Of a stretch of DNA of 64,000 bases, positions 42,769 to 52,604 are shown one piece after another. The translations under genes and the position numbers were made by a program. Position 1 is the first letter of the stretch; each line of letters starts with the position of its first letter. Under the pieces are notes generated by a model that was not told where the DNA came from, did not search any database, and saw nothing but the letters and a program-made list of their open reading frames with translations. Source of the stretch: Pseudomonas phenolilytica (GTDB lineage Bacteria > Pseudomonadota > Gammaproteobacteria > Pseudomonadales > Pseudomonadaceae); NCBI RefSeq assembly GCF_021432765.1, contig NZ_CP058908.1, positions 388,001 through 452,000 of the forward strand, in the 5' to 3' direction.

Positions 42769-43634
42769 ATCCAGTCCTCGCGCACGCGGATCAAGCCTTC
42801 CTGCGCCACCGAGGCGACCAGCTGGCCCTGACGGTTGAAGATGCTGCCGCGGGCGAAGCCACGGGCATTACCGGCCCAGGGGCTATCGATGGAATACAGC
42901 AGCCAGTCGTCGATCTTCACCTCGCGGTGGAACCAGATCGCATGATCGAGGCTGGCCAGCTGGATGAACTTGCTCCACGAACTGACCCCGTGCGGCTGCA
43001 GCGCGGTGCCGATGAAGCTGAAGTCCGAGGCATAGGCCAGCAGGTACTTGTGCAGCGCCGGGTTGGCCGGCAGCGCGCCGTCGGCACGGAACCACAGATG
43101 GCGCACCGGCTCGATCGGCTGCGGGTTGGCCGGGTCCTGCACGGTAACCGGGCGGATCTCGATCGGCTTGGGCCGGCGCAGCTTTTCCATCACCCGCTCG
43201 GGCACCAGCGGCGAGAGCTTGTGCAGCAGGTCCCACTCGCTGGGCAGCTCGTCCGGGCCGACCACGTCGGGCATCGCCAGCTGGTGTTCGTAGCCGTGCT
43301 CGTCGGCCTGGAACGAAGCGATGCCGGTGAAGATGGTCTGGCCTTTCTGGATCGCGCTGACGCGGCGGGTCGAGAAGCTGCCGCCGTCACGCACGCGGTC
43401 AACGTCGTAGACCACCGGCTGATGCGAGTCGCCCGGGCGCAGGAAGTAGCCGTGCAGCGAGTGCACGTGGCGCGCGGCGTCGACCGTCTGGCTGGCGGCG
43501 GAAATCACCTGACCGAGTACCTGACCACCGAACAGCTGAGGAAACCCCAGATCCTGGCTGGCGCCACGGAACAGATTTTCCTCGATGCGTTCCAGCGTCA
43601 GCAGGTTGACCAGGGTATCGAGTGTCTGGGTCAT
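42765..43634 (-). CDS. tesB: Acyl-CoA thioesterase II
   Basis: 289 residues from the ATG at 43634 (MTQTLDTLVNLLTLERIEENLFRG in parts). Double hot-dog fold TesB with QLFGGQVLGQVISAA, RDGGSFSTRRVSAIQKG and the C-terminal ASLDHAIWFHRE...ARGFARGSIFNRQGQLVASVAQEGL segments. It hydrolyses medium- and long-chain acyl-CoA in the cytoplasm. Coupled to the HAD gene. Confidence 0.9.
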   Translation of the reverse strand: MTQTLDTLVNLLTLERIEENLFRGASQDLGFPQLFGGQVLGQVISAASQTVDAARHVHSLHGYFLRPGDSHQPVVYDVDRVRDGGSFSTRRVSAIQKGQTIFTGIASFQADEHGYEHQLAMPDVVGPDELPSEWDLLHKLSPLVPERVMEKLRRPKPIEIRPVTVQDPANPQPIEPVRHLWFRADGALPANPALHKYLLAYASDFSFIGTALQPHGVSSWSKFIQLASLDHAIWFHREVKIDDWLLYSIDSPWAGNARGFARGSIFNRQGQLVASVAQEGLIRVREDWM

Positions 43635-43813
43635 GGCGGGTCCTGGATATGCGTTGATGCGGGTCGGCGATATTACGGACTTCGCCGTCAACGCTCCACC
43701 AATAGCCGACATCTACGCCCATCGCAACGACCTGCCGCGAACCGCGCAATCCTTGAGCCGCGCACCGGGCGCCACGCATACTCATTCGCCACCGCCGCCC
43801 GATTGCATCGTCC

Positions 43814-44734
43814 ATGTCGCTCCCGCTGGTCTTTCACGACGACTACAGCCCGCCGCTGCCACCCGGGCATCGCTTCCCGATGGAAAAGTTTCGCCTGCTG
43901 CGCGATCACCTGGTCGACAGCGGCCTGACCACCGACGCTGCGCTGCGGCGCCCGATGCTGTGCCGCCATGACGTGCTCAACCTCGCCCACGACGCCGATT
44001 ACGTCGCGCGCTACTGCAGCGGCGACATGAGCCCGGCGGAGCTGCGCCGGCTCGGCCTGCCATGGAGCCCGGCTCTGGCGCAGCGCACCGTGCGCGCCGT
44101 GGGCGGTTCGCTGCTCACCGCCGAGCTGGCGCTGCAGCATGGACTGGCCTGTCATCTGGCCGGCGGCACCCACCACGCACATCGCGACCATGCCTCGGGC
44201 TTCTGCATCTTCAACGATCTGGCGGTGGTGGCGCTCTATCTGCTGGAAAGCGGGCGAGTCGGCCGCGTGCTGATCTTCGACTGCGACGTGCATCAGGGCG
44301 ACGGCACGGCACGCATCCTCGACGGCGTGGCGGACGCGGTGACGGTGTCGTTGCACTGCGAGAAGAACTTCCCGGTGCGCAAGGCCACCAGCGACTGGGA
44401 CATTCCGCTGGCGCCGGGCCTGGGCGATGCGGAATACCTGCGGATCGTGGACGACACGCTGAACTACCTGCTGCCGCTGTATCAGCCGGACCTGGTGCTG
44501 TACGACGCCGGCGTCGACGTGCACCGTGACGATGCCCTCGGCCTGCTCGCGCTCAGCGATGCCGGGCTAGCCGCGCGCGACAGTGCGGTACTCGAGCATT
44601 GCCTCGGTCGCGACATCCCGGTGGCTGGGCTGATCGGTGGCGGCTACGACAAGGACCGCGCCCGGCTCGCCCGCCGCCACGCGCAGCTGCACATCAGTGC
44701 AGCGCAAGCCTGGCGGCAGTTCGGTCTGGAATGA
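43814..44734 (+). CDS. Histone deacetylase family protein
   Basis: 306 residues. Arginase/deacetylase fold with GGTHHAHRDHASGFCIFNDLAV (catalytic His pair), DCDVHQGDGTA (zinc Asp and His), LYDAGVDVHRDDALG and GGYDKD. Bacterial members deacetylate small molecules such as acetylpolyamines or act on proteins; the natural substrate is not clear. Divergent from tesB. Confidence 0.88.
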   Translation: MSLPLVFHDDYSPPLPPGHRFPMEKFRLLRDHLVDSGLTTDAALRRPMLCRHDVLNLAHDADYVARYCSGDMSPAELRRLGLPWSPALAQRTVRAVGGSLLTAELALQHGLACHLAGGTHHAHRDHASGFCIFNDLAVVALYLLESGRVGRVLIFDCDVHQGDGTARILDGVADAVTVSLHCEKNFPVRKATSDWDIPLAPGLGDAEYLRIVDDTLNYLLPLYQPDLVLYDAGVDVHRDDALGLLALSDAGLAARDSAVLEHCLGRDIPVAGLIGGGYDKDRARLARRHAQLHISAAQAWRQFGLE

Positions 44735-44738
44735 AACC

Positions 44739-44758
44739 GCGCCGGTAAAGACCGGCGC
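44739..44758 (+). terminator. Hairpin after the deacetylase gene
   Basis: GCGCCGGT-aaag-ACCGGCGC is a perfect 8-base-pair stem just after the stop at 44734, between convergent genes. No T-run follows, so termination is only probable. Confidence 0.5.
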
Positions 44759-44775
44759 GCTGCAAGAGATCGCTG

Positions 44776-45666
44776 CTACTGGCGCAGCCACGGCGGAGAC
44801 GGCGGCTCGTCGCTTGGCGCATCGTCGGCGTTGCGCAGCGCTTCGCGGCGCGCCTGCTCGGCCAGGGTGGCCTTGATCTCGCGCATCACCGCATCCAGAT
44901 CGGCGGCGTCTTCCGGCTCGGCGAACTCGCCGGTCAGCTCGCTCTCCGGCGTCAGCTTGCCCTGCTCGTAGAGCGCCCACATCTCCTTGGCGTAGCGGGT
45001 GAATTTCAGCTCCGGCGCGAAACGCCCGAAGTAGGCCGCCATGTTGCCGACATCGCGCTCAAGCATCTCGAAGGCGTGGTTGTTGCCGGCCGCGTCCACC
45101 GCCTGCGGCAGGTCGATGATCACCGGGCCGTGCTCATCGAGCAGCACGTTGAACTCCGACAAGTCGCCATGCACCAGCCCGGCGCAGAGCATCTTGACGA
45201 TCTCGTGGATCATGAAGGCGTGAAACTCGCGGGCATCGTCCGGGTGCAGCTCGACGTCATTGAGACGCGGCGCGGCATCGCCATCCTCGCCGGCGATCAT
45301 TTCCATCAGCAGCACGCCGTCGAGAAAGTCATACGGCTTGGGCACCCGCACGCCGGCGTCGGCCAGACGGAACAGCGCGGCCACCTCGGCGTTCTGCCAA
45401 TTCTCTTCCTTCTCCTTGCGGCCGTGCTTGGAACCCTTGGCCATGGCGCGCGCATCGCGGCTGCTGCGTACCTTGCGGCCTTCCTGATACTTCACGGCCT
45501 GGCGGAAGCTGCGCTTGTTGGCTTCCTTGTAGACCTTGGCGCAGCGCAGTTCATCGCCACAGCGCACCACATATACCGCTGCTTCCTTGCCGCTCATCAG
45601 CGGCCGCAGCACCTCGTCGATCAGGCCATCCTCGATCAGCGGTTCGAGTCGTTTAGGCGTTTTCAT
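44776..45666 (-). CDS. RIO-family serine protein kinase
   Basis: 296 residues, RIO1-like fold. Nucleotide loop MSGKEAAVYVV with Lys in CAKVYKE, catalytic loop LVHGDLSEFNVL (Asp base) and metal-binding IIDLPQAVD. A Lys/Arg-rich loop (KGSKHGRKEKEENWQ) lies between the first strands. Bacterial RIO kinases are widespread in Pseudomonas with poorly known substrates. Convergent with the deacetylase gene. Confidence 0.87.
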   Translation of the reverse strand: MKTPKRLEPLIEDGLIDEVLRPLMSGKEAAVYVVRCGDELRCAKVYKEANKRSFRQAVKYQEGRKVRSSRDARAMAKGSKHGRKEKEENWQNAEVAALFRLADAGVRVPKPYDFLDGVLLMEMIAGEDGDAAPRLNDVELHPDDAREFHAFMIHEIVKMLCAGLVHGDLSEFNVLLDEHGPVIIDLPQAVDAAGNNHAFEMLERDVGNMAAYFGRFAPELKFTRYAKEMWALYEQGKLTPESELTGEFAEPEDAADLDAVMREIKATLAEQARREALRNADDAPSDEPPSPPWLRQ

Positions 45667-45752
45667 CAGCGGCTTGCAGGTCCTTCTCGGTGAATGCGGG
45701 GCTGCAGGTTACGGTAAACCCCGGCGGGCTTCCATGCTCGCCCGGCAGTTTG

Positions 45753-45796
45753 AAAGCGCGCTGCGGATTGGCGCTCGCACAGCGAAGGCGGACAAT
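45753..45796 (+). promoter_or_regulatory. Candidate ada promoter with Ada-box-like AAAGCGC
   Basis: AAAGCGC at 45753-45759, the core of the E. coli Ada box, precedes a possible promoter TTGGCG (45768-45773), 17-base spacer, GACAAT (45791-45796), 28 bases before the ada ATG. Relative placement of box and -35 resembles the E. coli ada promoter, so autoregulation by methylated Ada is plausible. Confidence 0.45.
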
Positions 45797-45823
45797 CCCC
45801 CCAACTCTCATCGGAGCACCGCC

Positions 45824-46864
45824 ATGCTCGACCATGACCGCTGCTGGGAAGCGCTCTGCGCGCGCGACGCCCGCTGTGACGGCGAGTTCGTCTTCGCCGT
45901 ACGCTCGACCGGCATCTACTGCCGCCCCAGCTGTCCGGCGCGGCGACCGCGACGCGATCGCGTGCAGTTCTTCGGCACCGCCGAGCAGGCCGAATCCGCC
46001 GGCTTCCGCCCGTGCCGGCGCTGCTGGCCGCAGGCGCAAAGCCCGGCCGAGCAGCTCGACACGCTGGTGGCAGCCGCCTGCCGCCTGCTGGACGAAGCGC
46101 CTGAGCCGCTGACGCTCGCCCAGCTGGCGGCGCGCATCGGCCTGTCGTCCTCGCACCTGGCGCGTGCGTTCAAGGCACGCACCGGCCTCACGCCCCGCGC
46201 CTGGGCCGCCGCGCGCCGGCGCGAGCGCCTGCAGGCACAGCTGCCCGTCGCCGATAACGTGCTCGATGCGGCGCTGGCCGCCGGCTACCCGAGCACCCGC
46301 GCGCTGTATGCCGAAGCGCAGGCGCTCAGCCCGGCACAGCGCCTGCGCAAGGGAGCCGGCGAGACCTTGCGCTACGCCATCGCCCCTTGCCCGCTGGGCC
46401 TGCTGCTGCTCGCCGCGAGCGAGCGCGGCGTCTGCGCGCTGCTGTTCGGCGACGACGAGCCGGCGCTGGAACAGGAGCTGCGCGAACGTTTCGCCGCCGC
46501 TCGCCTGCAGCGCGATCAGGCCGGTCTAGGCGACTGGCTGCAGGCCGTGGTCGGCCAGCTCGAAGAACCGGCGCGCGCGGCGAAGCTGCCGCTGGATCTG
46601 CGCGGCAGTGCCTTCCAGCAGCGGGTCTGGCAGGCCTTGCAGGCCATTCCGCCGGGGCAGACGCGGCGCTATGGAGAACTCGCCCACGCACTCGACAGTC
46701 ATGCCCGCGCCGTCGCCCGCGCCTGCGCGAGTAATCCGGTTGGCCTGCTGGTGCCCTGTCATCGTGTGGTCGGCGCACAGCAGGCGCTGACCGGCTACCG
46801 CTGGGGGCTGGCGCGCAAGGCCGCGCTGCTCGCCGGCGAAGCGCGGGAGAAGCCGGGAGACTGA
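45824..46864 (+). CDS. ada: Bifunctional methylation-response regulator and O6-methylguanine-DNA methyltransferase
   Basis: 346 residues from the ATG at 45824. N-terminal zinc methyl-phosphotriester domain with cysteines C33, C37, C64 and C67 at exactly the E. coli Ada spacing; an AraC-type helix-turn-helix at about 90-165; and a C-terminal Ogt-type domain with active-site C312 in VPCHRVV. It repairs alkylated DNA and activates its own gene. The frame runs on to 45536, but the earlier part overlaps the RIO kinase gene. Confidence 0.92.
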   Translation: MLDHDRCWEALCARDARCDGEFVFAVRSTGIYCRPSCPARRPRRDRVQFFGTAEQAESAGFRPCRRCWPQAQSPAEQLDTLVAAACRLLDEAPEPLTLAQLAARIGLSSSHLARAFKARTGLTPRAWAAARRRERLQAQLPVADNVLDAALAAGYPSTRALYAEAQALSPAQRLRKGAGETLRYAIAPCPLGLLLLAASERGVCALLFGDDEPALEQELRERFAAARLQRDQAGLGDWLQAVVGQLEEPARAAKLPLDLRGSAFQQRVWQALQAIPPGQTRRYGELAHALDSHARAVARACASNPVGLLVPCHRVVGAQQALTGYRWGLARKAALLAGEAREKPGD

Positions 46865-46924
46865 CGGCGTTTTTGCGGTCCGATGTTGTGTCGAGGCTTC
46901 TCGCCGCCGCACCGGACCCGCGCC

Positions 46925-47167
46925 ATGACCGACCTTAAACGCTACCGCATCCATTACCGCATCAACGGCGCGCCCGCCTCGCTGCTGCTGAGTGCCTTCG
47001 AGGAACCGAGCCTGGAACAAGCCGAACTGGAAATCCTCCTAGCGCACGTACGCAACCCGCAGGCGGCGGTCGACGCGCCGTGGGAATCGCCGCTGCGCGC
47101 CAGTGAGCACAGCCGCATGGCCGAGCTGGGCGTCAGCGATATCCAGATCGAAGAAGAGTGCCGCTGA
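46925..47167 (+). CDS. Small hypothetical protein
   Basis: 80 residues from the ATG at 46925 (MTDLKRYRIHYRINGAPAS). A compact alpha/beta pattern without signal peptide or membrane helix; Arg-rich N-terminal strand and an acidic C-terminus (SDIQIEEECR). I do not recognise a family. It lies between ada and the tatD-like gene in the same direction, with good codon usage, so it is probably real. Confidence 0.65.
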   Translation: MTDLKRYRIHYRINGAPASLLLSAFEEPSLEQAELEILLAHVRNPQAAVDAPWESPLRASEHSRMAELGVSDIQIEEECR

Positions 47168-47175
47168 GCGTTAGC

Positions 47176-48006
47176 ATGAGCGCCGAACCCGACTCCATCG
47201 AGCGCAGACCGTCCGTGCCACTGATCGACACCCACACCCATCTGGACTTCGAGGACTTCGACGCCGACCGCCAGGCCGTGCTGGCGCGCTGCGCGGCGCT
47301 CGGTGTCGAGCGCATCGTCGTGCTCGGCGTGCACGCGCAGAACTGGCAGCGCGTCTGGCAGCTGGCCGTCGAGCAGCCCGCCGTCTACGCCGCGCTCGGG
47401 CTGCATCCGGTGTATCAGCGGCAGCACCGCGACGAGCACCTCGCGGCGCTGGGCGAATGGCTGCAGCGCCTGCGCGGCGAAGCGAAACTGTGCGCCATCG
47501 GCGAGATCGGCCTGGACTACTACATCGACGCGCCGGACCACGAACGTCAGCAATACCTTCTCGAGCGCCAGCTCCAGCTGGCCAGCGACTTCGAACTGCC
47601 GGTGCTGCTGCACGTGCGCCGCGCCCATGCGGCGATGATCGCCACGCTCAAGCGCCATCGGCTGCGCCGCGGCGGCATCGTGCATGCCTTCAGCGGCAGC
47701 TGGGAGGAAGCGCGCGAATATCTGAAGCTGGGTTTCAGGCTGGGCCTCGGCGGCGCCGGTACCTGGCCACAGGCCCGGCGCATGCAGCGCGTGCTCGAAC
47801 AGTTGCCGCTGCACGGCATCGTGCTGGAAACCGACGCGCCAGACATGCCTCCGGCGGGCCACGCCGGCGAGCGCAACAGCCCGGAGCTGCTGCCGGAAAT
47901 CTGCCAGCGGCTGGCCGAACTCAAGGGCATCAGCGCCGCAGAACTCGCCGCCGCCAGCTATCGCAACAGCTACGAACTGTTCGGTTGGCCGCTCGGCGAG
48001 TCCTAG
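47176..48006 (+). CDS. TatD-family metal-dependent deoxyribonuclease
   Basis: 276 residues from the ATG at 47176; a GTG at 47158 would add six. Amidohydrolase-fold motifs: LIDTHTHLDF (metal His pair), IGEIGLDYYID (metal Glu), LLHVRRAH, IVHAFSGSWEEA and ETDAPDMPPAG. TatD proteins are 3'-5' DNA exonucleases or D-aminoacyl-related hydrolases; this one is a YjjV-like paralogue by length and pattern. Confidence 0.87.
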   Translation: MSAEPDSIERRPSVPLIDTHTHLDFEDFDADRQAVLARCAALGVERIVVLGVHAQNWQRVWQLAVEQPAVYAALGLHPVYQRQHRDEHLAALGEWLQRLRGEAKLCAIGEIGLDYYIDAPDHERQQYLLERQLQLASDFELPVLLHVRRAHAAMIATLKRHRLRRGGIVHAFSGSWEEAREYLKLGFRLGLGGAGTWPQARRMQRVLEQLPLHGIVLETDAPDMPPAGHAGERNSPELLPEICQRLAELKGISAAELAAASYRNSYELFGWPLGES

Positions 48007-48013
48007 CGCCCCG

Positions 48014-50044
48014 CTAGACGCGGAAGGCGCCAATCAGCCGCTGCAACTGGCCCACCAGCTGAGTCAGTTCGCGGCTGGCCTGCTCGGTATGCCCGGCGCC
48101 CTCGGCGGTGCGCTTGCCGGCTTCGTTGATCGCCACGATGTTGCGGTCGATGTCGTGCGCCACGGCCGTCTGCTGCTCGGCCGCCGCGGCGATCTGCTGG
48201 CTCTGGTCGACGATGCTGCCGACCGCGCCGAGGATGTGCTCCAGCGCCTGCTCCACCTGCGCCGACTGGCTGACCGTGCCCTCAGCCAGCGCATGGCTGG
48301 CGTGCATGGTCTTCACCGCCGCGCCGACGCCGCCCTGCAGGCGCGCGATCATCTGCTCGATCTCCTCGGTGGACTGCTGCGTGCGCCGCGCCAGGTTGCG
48401 CACCTCGTCGGCGACCACGGCGAAGCCGCGGCCCTGCTCGCCGGCGCGCGCCGCCTCGATCGCGGCGTTGAGGGCGAGCAGGTTGGTCTGTTCGGCGATG
48501 CCCTTGATCACGTCGAGCACCTGGCTGATCGCCGCGCTGTCGTCGGCCAGGCGGTTGATAACCTGCACCGACTGCTCGATTTCCTCGGCCAGCCGCTGGA
48601 TGCCGCTGACCTGCGCGCTGACCAGGCCACGACCGCTGACGGTTTCGGCGTTGACGTCCTGCGCACTGCCCACCGCCGCCTCGGCGCTGGTGGCCACCGC
48701 CTGGGCGGTGGCGGACATCTGGTTCATCGCCGTGGCGACCTGTTCGATCTGGCTGCGCTGCTCGGAGACCGTCTGGTTGCTCTCGCCGGAGACGTTCTCC
48801 ACGCGCCCGGCCTGACGCTCGACTTCGCCGACCGTCAGGCCGACCCGCTCGATCAGCTCGCGAATCCGTGCCACACCGTCGTTGAACAGCTGGCCCAGCT
48901 CACCCAGCTCGTCGCGGCTCTGCACCGTGTAACGCGCGGTCATGTCGCCCTCGGCGACGCACTCCATGACCCGCCCGAGCCCCCGCAGCGAGGCCCGCGT
49001 CGAAACGTAGAAGCCGCCGTAGAGATAGGCCACCAGCAGCAGCACGACGCCCAGCGCGCTCAGCAGCAGGGTCATCAGCAGGCGCTTCTGCGCCAGCCGC
49101 TCGGCGAGGTCGCCTTCGAGCAGCTGCAGGATCCGGTCATTGAACTGGTAGGTCTTCGCCATCTCGGCGCCGATCCGGTCGTAGAACTGCGCCCAGGGGC
49201 GATCGAAGGCGTCGGCCATGATCACCTCGTCCTGCAGGATCTCGCTGGCAAGCCCCAGCGAATCGCGACTGGCACTGGCGTACTGGTCGAGCTGCGCGCG
49301 GGCCTCGGCGCTGCCGGCGAGGCTGTCCTGAAGCTGCGCGGCGTACTGCGCCTGCAGCCGCTCCAGCTCGAGCACCAGATTATCCAGCGTGTTGCTGGCA
49401 TCGGAGTTCAGGTAGCCCTGGCCGAAAGTGTAGGAGCCCACCGCGCGCCCCTGCCCGAGCGTCGCGGTGATGGTCGGCGTCACGCTGGTCAGCAGTTCGG
49501 CCAGCTGGCGCACTTCGCGCTGGGCGTCCTGGCTGAGGCCGGACTGCCCGGCGATCAGCCGGATCATCACCTGCACGCGCCCCAGCAGGCTCGCCGCCAT
49601 CGCGGCCTTGGACTGCAGCGACTGCTCCGCCTGCGCGCGGCCTAGCGCCGTGTTCAGCTCATCGCGGCGGGCGCTGAATTCGGCGATCTGCTCGGGATCG
49701 TCGCTCACCGGTTGCAGCGCCTGCAGGCGCGCCGACAGCTGGGATTCGACCTGGCCGCGACGCTCGTCGAGTACCGCGGCATTGCCGGTCTGGCCGATGA
49801 TCGCCTCGATCTGCACCAGGTCGTGCCAGTCCTCCACGTCGCGCCGCAGCTGCAGCGCGGAGCCGAGCAGCGCAAGGCTCTGCAGTTCGTTGCGGGTACC
49901 GACGAACTCCCGGTACGAATCACGCACCAGGTAGAAGTTGGTCAGCAGCATGGGGACGAAGAACAACAGGCTGACAAGACTGAACTTCATGCCGAAGCTC
50001 AGCCGGTTCATGAACGCGACTGCGGGATACAACAGAGTTTTCAC
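48014..50044 (-). CDS. Methyl-accepting chemotaxis protein
   Basis: 676 residues. First membrane helix at about 17-37, a long helical periplasmic region of about 280 residues (possibly a PilJ- or HBM-like all-helical bundle), second helix at about 320-345, HAMP, and a C-terminal signalling domain with the conserved hairpin tip [38 protein letters not shown] in parts. No CheR-binding pentapeptide at the C-terminus (ends IGAFRV). Ligand unknown. Its position next to ampE-ampD matches a chemoreceptor gene in P. aeruginosa (from memory). Confidence 0.9.
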   Translation of the reverse strand: MKTLLYPAVAFMNRLSFGMKFSLVSLLFFVPMLLTNFYLVRDSYREFVGTRNELQSLALLGSALQLRRDVEDWHDLVQIEAIIGQTGNAAVLDERRGQVESQLSARLQALQPVSDDPEQIAEFSARRDELNTALGRAQAEQSLQSKAAMAASLLGRVQVMIRLIAGQSGLSQDAQREVRQLAELLTSVTPTITATLGQGRAVGSYTFGQGYLNSDASNTLDNLVLELERLQAQYAAQLQDSLAGSAEARAQLDQYASASRDSLGLASEILQDEVIMADAFDRPWAQFYDRIGAEMAKTYQFNDRILQLLEGDLAERLAQKRLLMTLLLSALGVVLLLVAYLYGGFYVSTRASLRGLGRVMECVAEGDMTARYTVQSRDELGELGQLFNDGVARIRELIERVGLTVGEVERQAGRVENVSGESNQTVSEQRSQIEQVATAMNQMSATAQAVATSAEAAVGSAQDVNAETVSGRGLVSAQVSGIQRLAEEIEQSVQVINRLADDSAAISQVLDVIKGIAEQTNLLALNAAIEAARAGEQGRGFAVVADEVRNLARRTQQSTEEIEQMIARLQGGVGAAVKTMHASHALAEGTVSQSAQVEQALEHILGAVGSIVDQSQQIAAAAEQQTAVAHDIDRNIVAINEAGKRTAEGAGHTEQASRELTQLVGQLQRLIGAFRV

Positions 50045-50264
50045 ACGACGTCTCCCAATCTTATTGGTATGTGCTTGCGGCTGTTGCAGCCGCAGCGGGG
50101 CTCGTCAGAGAGAAGTAGCGGATCGAGTTATACGGGATATCGGTAGGCGCTTTTGTAACTTAAGGTAATGGCCTTATGGCATCGCAGCGCTGCTAGCCCG
50201 CGATGCAGCGGCCCGCGGGTATCCGCGGGCGGTTATGGCGCATCATTCAGCCAGGCGGGGTGGT

Positions 50265-51101
50265 TCAAGCGAGCAGCGTCCACAGCGCGAGCGCCGCGTA
50301 CCAGAGCACGCGCGCGCGCACCAGCAGCGCGCCGAGGGCGTCGAGCCGGGCGACCCCCGCCTCACCGGCAATCTGCGGCTCGAGGTCGGCCGCCTGTGGG
50401 CCGACCTCGGCGAGCAGCTGGCGCGCCGGCATGTCCCAGTCGAGCAGCCGATGCAACAGCGCACGGTTGAGCGCGACGAAATTGCCGACCAGGGCGAAGC
50501 TGGCCAGCAACACCCGTACCGCCAGCCAGTCGAAGGCGTGACGCACCTGCGCGGCGCGTTCGCGCAGCGGCTCCAGCTGGGTGTGCTCGACGGTCAGCGC
50601 CAGCAGCCGATAGGCCAGTGCCGCCATCGGTCCGAGCAGCACATACCAGAAGATCACCGCAAAAAACCCCTCGTAGCTGCGCCACAGCAGCAGGCCCTGC
50701 GCCGCCTGCAGCAGGCTCGCCGGTTGCGCCTCGCGCAGCTTCAGATCGCGCTCGGCCACCAGCGCCGCGGCCTCCTCGTCGCCACGCCGCCAGGCATCGC
50801 GGAACGGCCCGAGCTCGCGCTTCACCGCACCGCGTCCGAGGCTGTACAGCACCACCAGCACATGCAGCGGCAGGCTCAGCCAGCCGTAGGCCAGCGGTTC
50901 GAGCAGCCACAGCACGCCGCCCAGCAGCAGTACCGGCAGCAGCACCAGCAGGGCGAGTGCCAGCCAGGGCGACGCGGCCTGCGGTGGCCGCGCCTCGAGC
51001 CGACGCAGCTGGGTGAGCCAGGCGCCATCGTGCTGCAGCCGATGCCGCCAATCCGAGAATTTCTCGATCAGCAGCACCAGCAGAATCACCAGAAAACTCA
51101 T
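50265..51101 (-). CDS. ampE: AmpE, inner-membrane protein of the ampD locus
   Basis: 278 residues from the ATG at 51101 (MSFLVILLVLLIEKFSDWRHRLQ in parts); a GTG at 51107 would add two residues and is better spaced from AGGAAG. Four membrane helices with the AmpE/CobD-like core VKRELGPFRDAWRRGDEEAA and WRSYEGFFAVIFWYVLLGPMAALAYRL. Role is unclear; it is cotranscribed with ampD and linked to beta-lactamase signalling. Confidence 0.88.
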   Translation of the reverse strand: MSFLVILLVLLIEKFSDWRHRLQHDGAWLTQLRRLEARPPQAASPWLALALLVLLPVLLLGGVLWLLEPLAYGWLSLPLHVLVVLYSLGRGAVKRELGPFRDAWRRGDEEAAALVAERDLKLREAQPASLLQAAQGLLLWRSYEGFFAVIFWYVLLGPMAALAYRLLALTVEHTQLEPLRERAAQVRHAFDWLAVRVLLASFALVGNFVALNRALLHRLLDWDMPARQLLAEVGPQAADLEPQIAGEAGVARLDALGALLVRARVLWYAALALWTLLA

Positions 51102-51122
51102 CGTCACGTCTTCGCTTCCTCG

Positions 51123-51674
51123 TTAACAGGTGATGGCGGCGGCACGCAGCCGCAGCCAGTCGAATGCGGGACCGGGATCGGTCTTGCGTCCCGGTGCGAT
51201 GTCGCTGTGGCCGCAGATCCGTTCGCCGGTGATCGCCGGATAGGCCCGCTGCAGCAGCCGGCACAGCTCGATCAGCGCAACGTACTGCGCCTCGCTGTAC
51301 GGCTGACAATCGGTACCCTCCAGCTCGATACCGAGGGAAAAATCGTTGCAGCCCTCGCGCTCGCCGAAGCGCGACACCCCGGCGTGCCAGGCGCGATCGA
51401 GGCAGGAGACGAATTGGGTGATCGTGCCGTCGCGCTCGATGAGGAAATGCGCCGACACACGCAGCTCGGCGATCTCGGCGAAGAACGGATGCTCGCCGCA
51501 CGGCAGGCAGTTCTGGAAAAACTGCTGGACACGGCCGGTGCCGAACTGGCCGGGCGGCAGGCTGATGTTGTGAATGACCAGCAGCGAGATCTCGCCGTCC
51601 GGGCGCTCGTTGAAGTTCGGCGATGGGCAATGGCGAACGCCCTCGCACCAGCCGGTCGCGCGATCCAGATACAT
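51123..51674 (-). CDS. ampD: 1,6-anhydro-N-acetylmuramyl-L-alanine amidase
   Basis: 183 residues. Cytoplasmic zinc amidase that recycles anhydro-muropeptides; its loss induces AmpC. Zinc and catalytic segments: SLLVIHNISLPPGQFG (His), HFLIERDGTITQFV, WHAGVSRFGEREGCNDFSLGIELEG in parts, and GHSDIAPGRKTDPGPAFDW (His, Asp). Full length. Overlaps nothing; 21 bases before ampE. Confidence 0.93.
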   Translation of the reverse strand: MYLDRATGWCEGVRHCPSPNFNERPDGEISLLVIHNISLPPGQFGTGRVQQFFQNCLPCGEHPFFAEIAELRVSAHFLIERDGTITQFVSCLDRAWHAGVSRFGEREGCNDFSLGIELEGTDCQPYSEAQYVALIELCRLLQRAYPAITGERICGHSDIAPGRKTDPGPAFDWLRLRAAAITC

Positions 51675-51742
51675 GGGGTGACCTTGGTTGACGGCAGGCT
51701 GGCAGGCTAGCCGCAGCGGCCCCGCCGCCGCAAGTCGGCCTG

Positions 51743-52456
51743 CTACCGTCGCAGCCGCGCAGCAGCCGCCTTCTCATCCCTGCGCGAGGCCAGCCGATCG
51801 GCCAACCGGGTGGGTTCGGGCAGCCGGTAGCGGGTGACATACTGCATCACCAGCCGCGGTGCACTGGCCAGGCTGACGCGGTTGCCGGGCGACACGATCA
51901 GCGGACGCACGCGCTCCTTGCTGCGCAGCACCGTACCCAGCACCTCGCCGGTCTTGCGATCGCGCAACGGCACCTGCGCGCCGCGCGCCTCGCCCAGCTC
52001 CTCGTGTTCGCCAGTGAGAATCTTCTTCGCCACGCCGATGGTCGGCAGCCCGGTCACCACGCCCAGATGCGCGGCGATCCCCAGCCGGCGTGGATGAGCG
52101 ATGCCGTGGCCGTCGGAGAAGATCAGGTCGGGTACCGCCGGCAGCGCTTGCAGTGCCTGCAAGACTGCCGGCAGTTCGCGAAACGACAGCAGCCCAGGTA
52201 TGTAGGGCATCGAGGTGGGAATGCGCGTCAGGCTCTGCGCGACCACCTCCAGCGTCTGCGCATCGAGCAGCACGACGGCCGCCCGGGTGATCTGTCCCTG
52301 CTCCTCGAAGCCCACGTCGACACCGGCGATTAGCCGTAGTGGCGGGAAGTCGTCCACCAGCCGCACCTGCGCCGCCAGCGTCTGCTGCAGCGCGCGCGCG
52401 GCGGCGGGCGTGCCATCCCAATCGGCGAACGGTTGCGACGGATAGGGGCTGCTCAT
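51743..52456 (-). CDS. nfi: Endonuclease V
   Basis: 237 residues from the ATG at 52456, which follows GAGGAGAAAACG. The frame extends to 52552, but that section has no start signal. Family motifs: [12 protein letters not shown] (metal Asp), [19 protein letters not shown] with the PYIPG wedge, [23 protein letters not shown] and GVAKKIL. It nicks DNA next to deoxyinosine. Confidence 0.91.
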   Translation of the reverse strand: MSSPYPSQPFADWDGTPAAARALQQTLAAQVRLVDDFPPLRLIAGVDVGFEEQGQITRAAVVLLDAQTLEVVAQSLTRIPTSMPYIPGLLSFRELPAVLQALQALPAVPDLIFSDGHGIAHPRRLGIAAHLGVVTGLPTIGVAKKILTGEHEELGEARGAQVPLRDRKTGEVLGTVLRSKERVRPLIVSPGNRVSLASAPRLVMQYVTRYRLPEPTRLADRLASRRDEKAAAARLRR

Positions 52457-52475
52457 CGTTTTCTCCTCGGTGAAA

Positions 52476-52489
52476 ATCGTGCGCACGAT
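52476..52489. promoter_or_regulatory. 14-base perfect palindrome between nfi and GlxA-type regulator
   Basis: ATCGTGCGCACGAT is a perfect palindrome 19 bases from the nfi start and 115 bases from the regulator start. It could be an operator for the divergent regulator, though AraC-family proteins usually bind direct repeats. Possible chance occurrence in GC-rich DNA. Confidence 0.3.
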
Positions 52490-52604
52490 CAGGCGACGGA
52501 CGGCAATGGCGGCTGGACAGTCAGGGAAAAACAGACGACGCTTGCGCCGCACGACGGCAGTTTCATCCTACAGCCGGTTTACCACACAACAATCAGAAAC
52601 GCCC

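Noticed and set aside
48089..49645. 518-codon plus-strand frame opposite the chemoreceptor gene
   Set aside because: Antisense shadow; the chemoreceptor on the minus strand is complete with all domains.
50155..50166. TTAAG near 50157 as a third BqsR box
   Set aside because: There is no second TTAAG-like half-site at the six-base spacing and no -10 at the right distance, so it does not fit the module seen at the other two sites.
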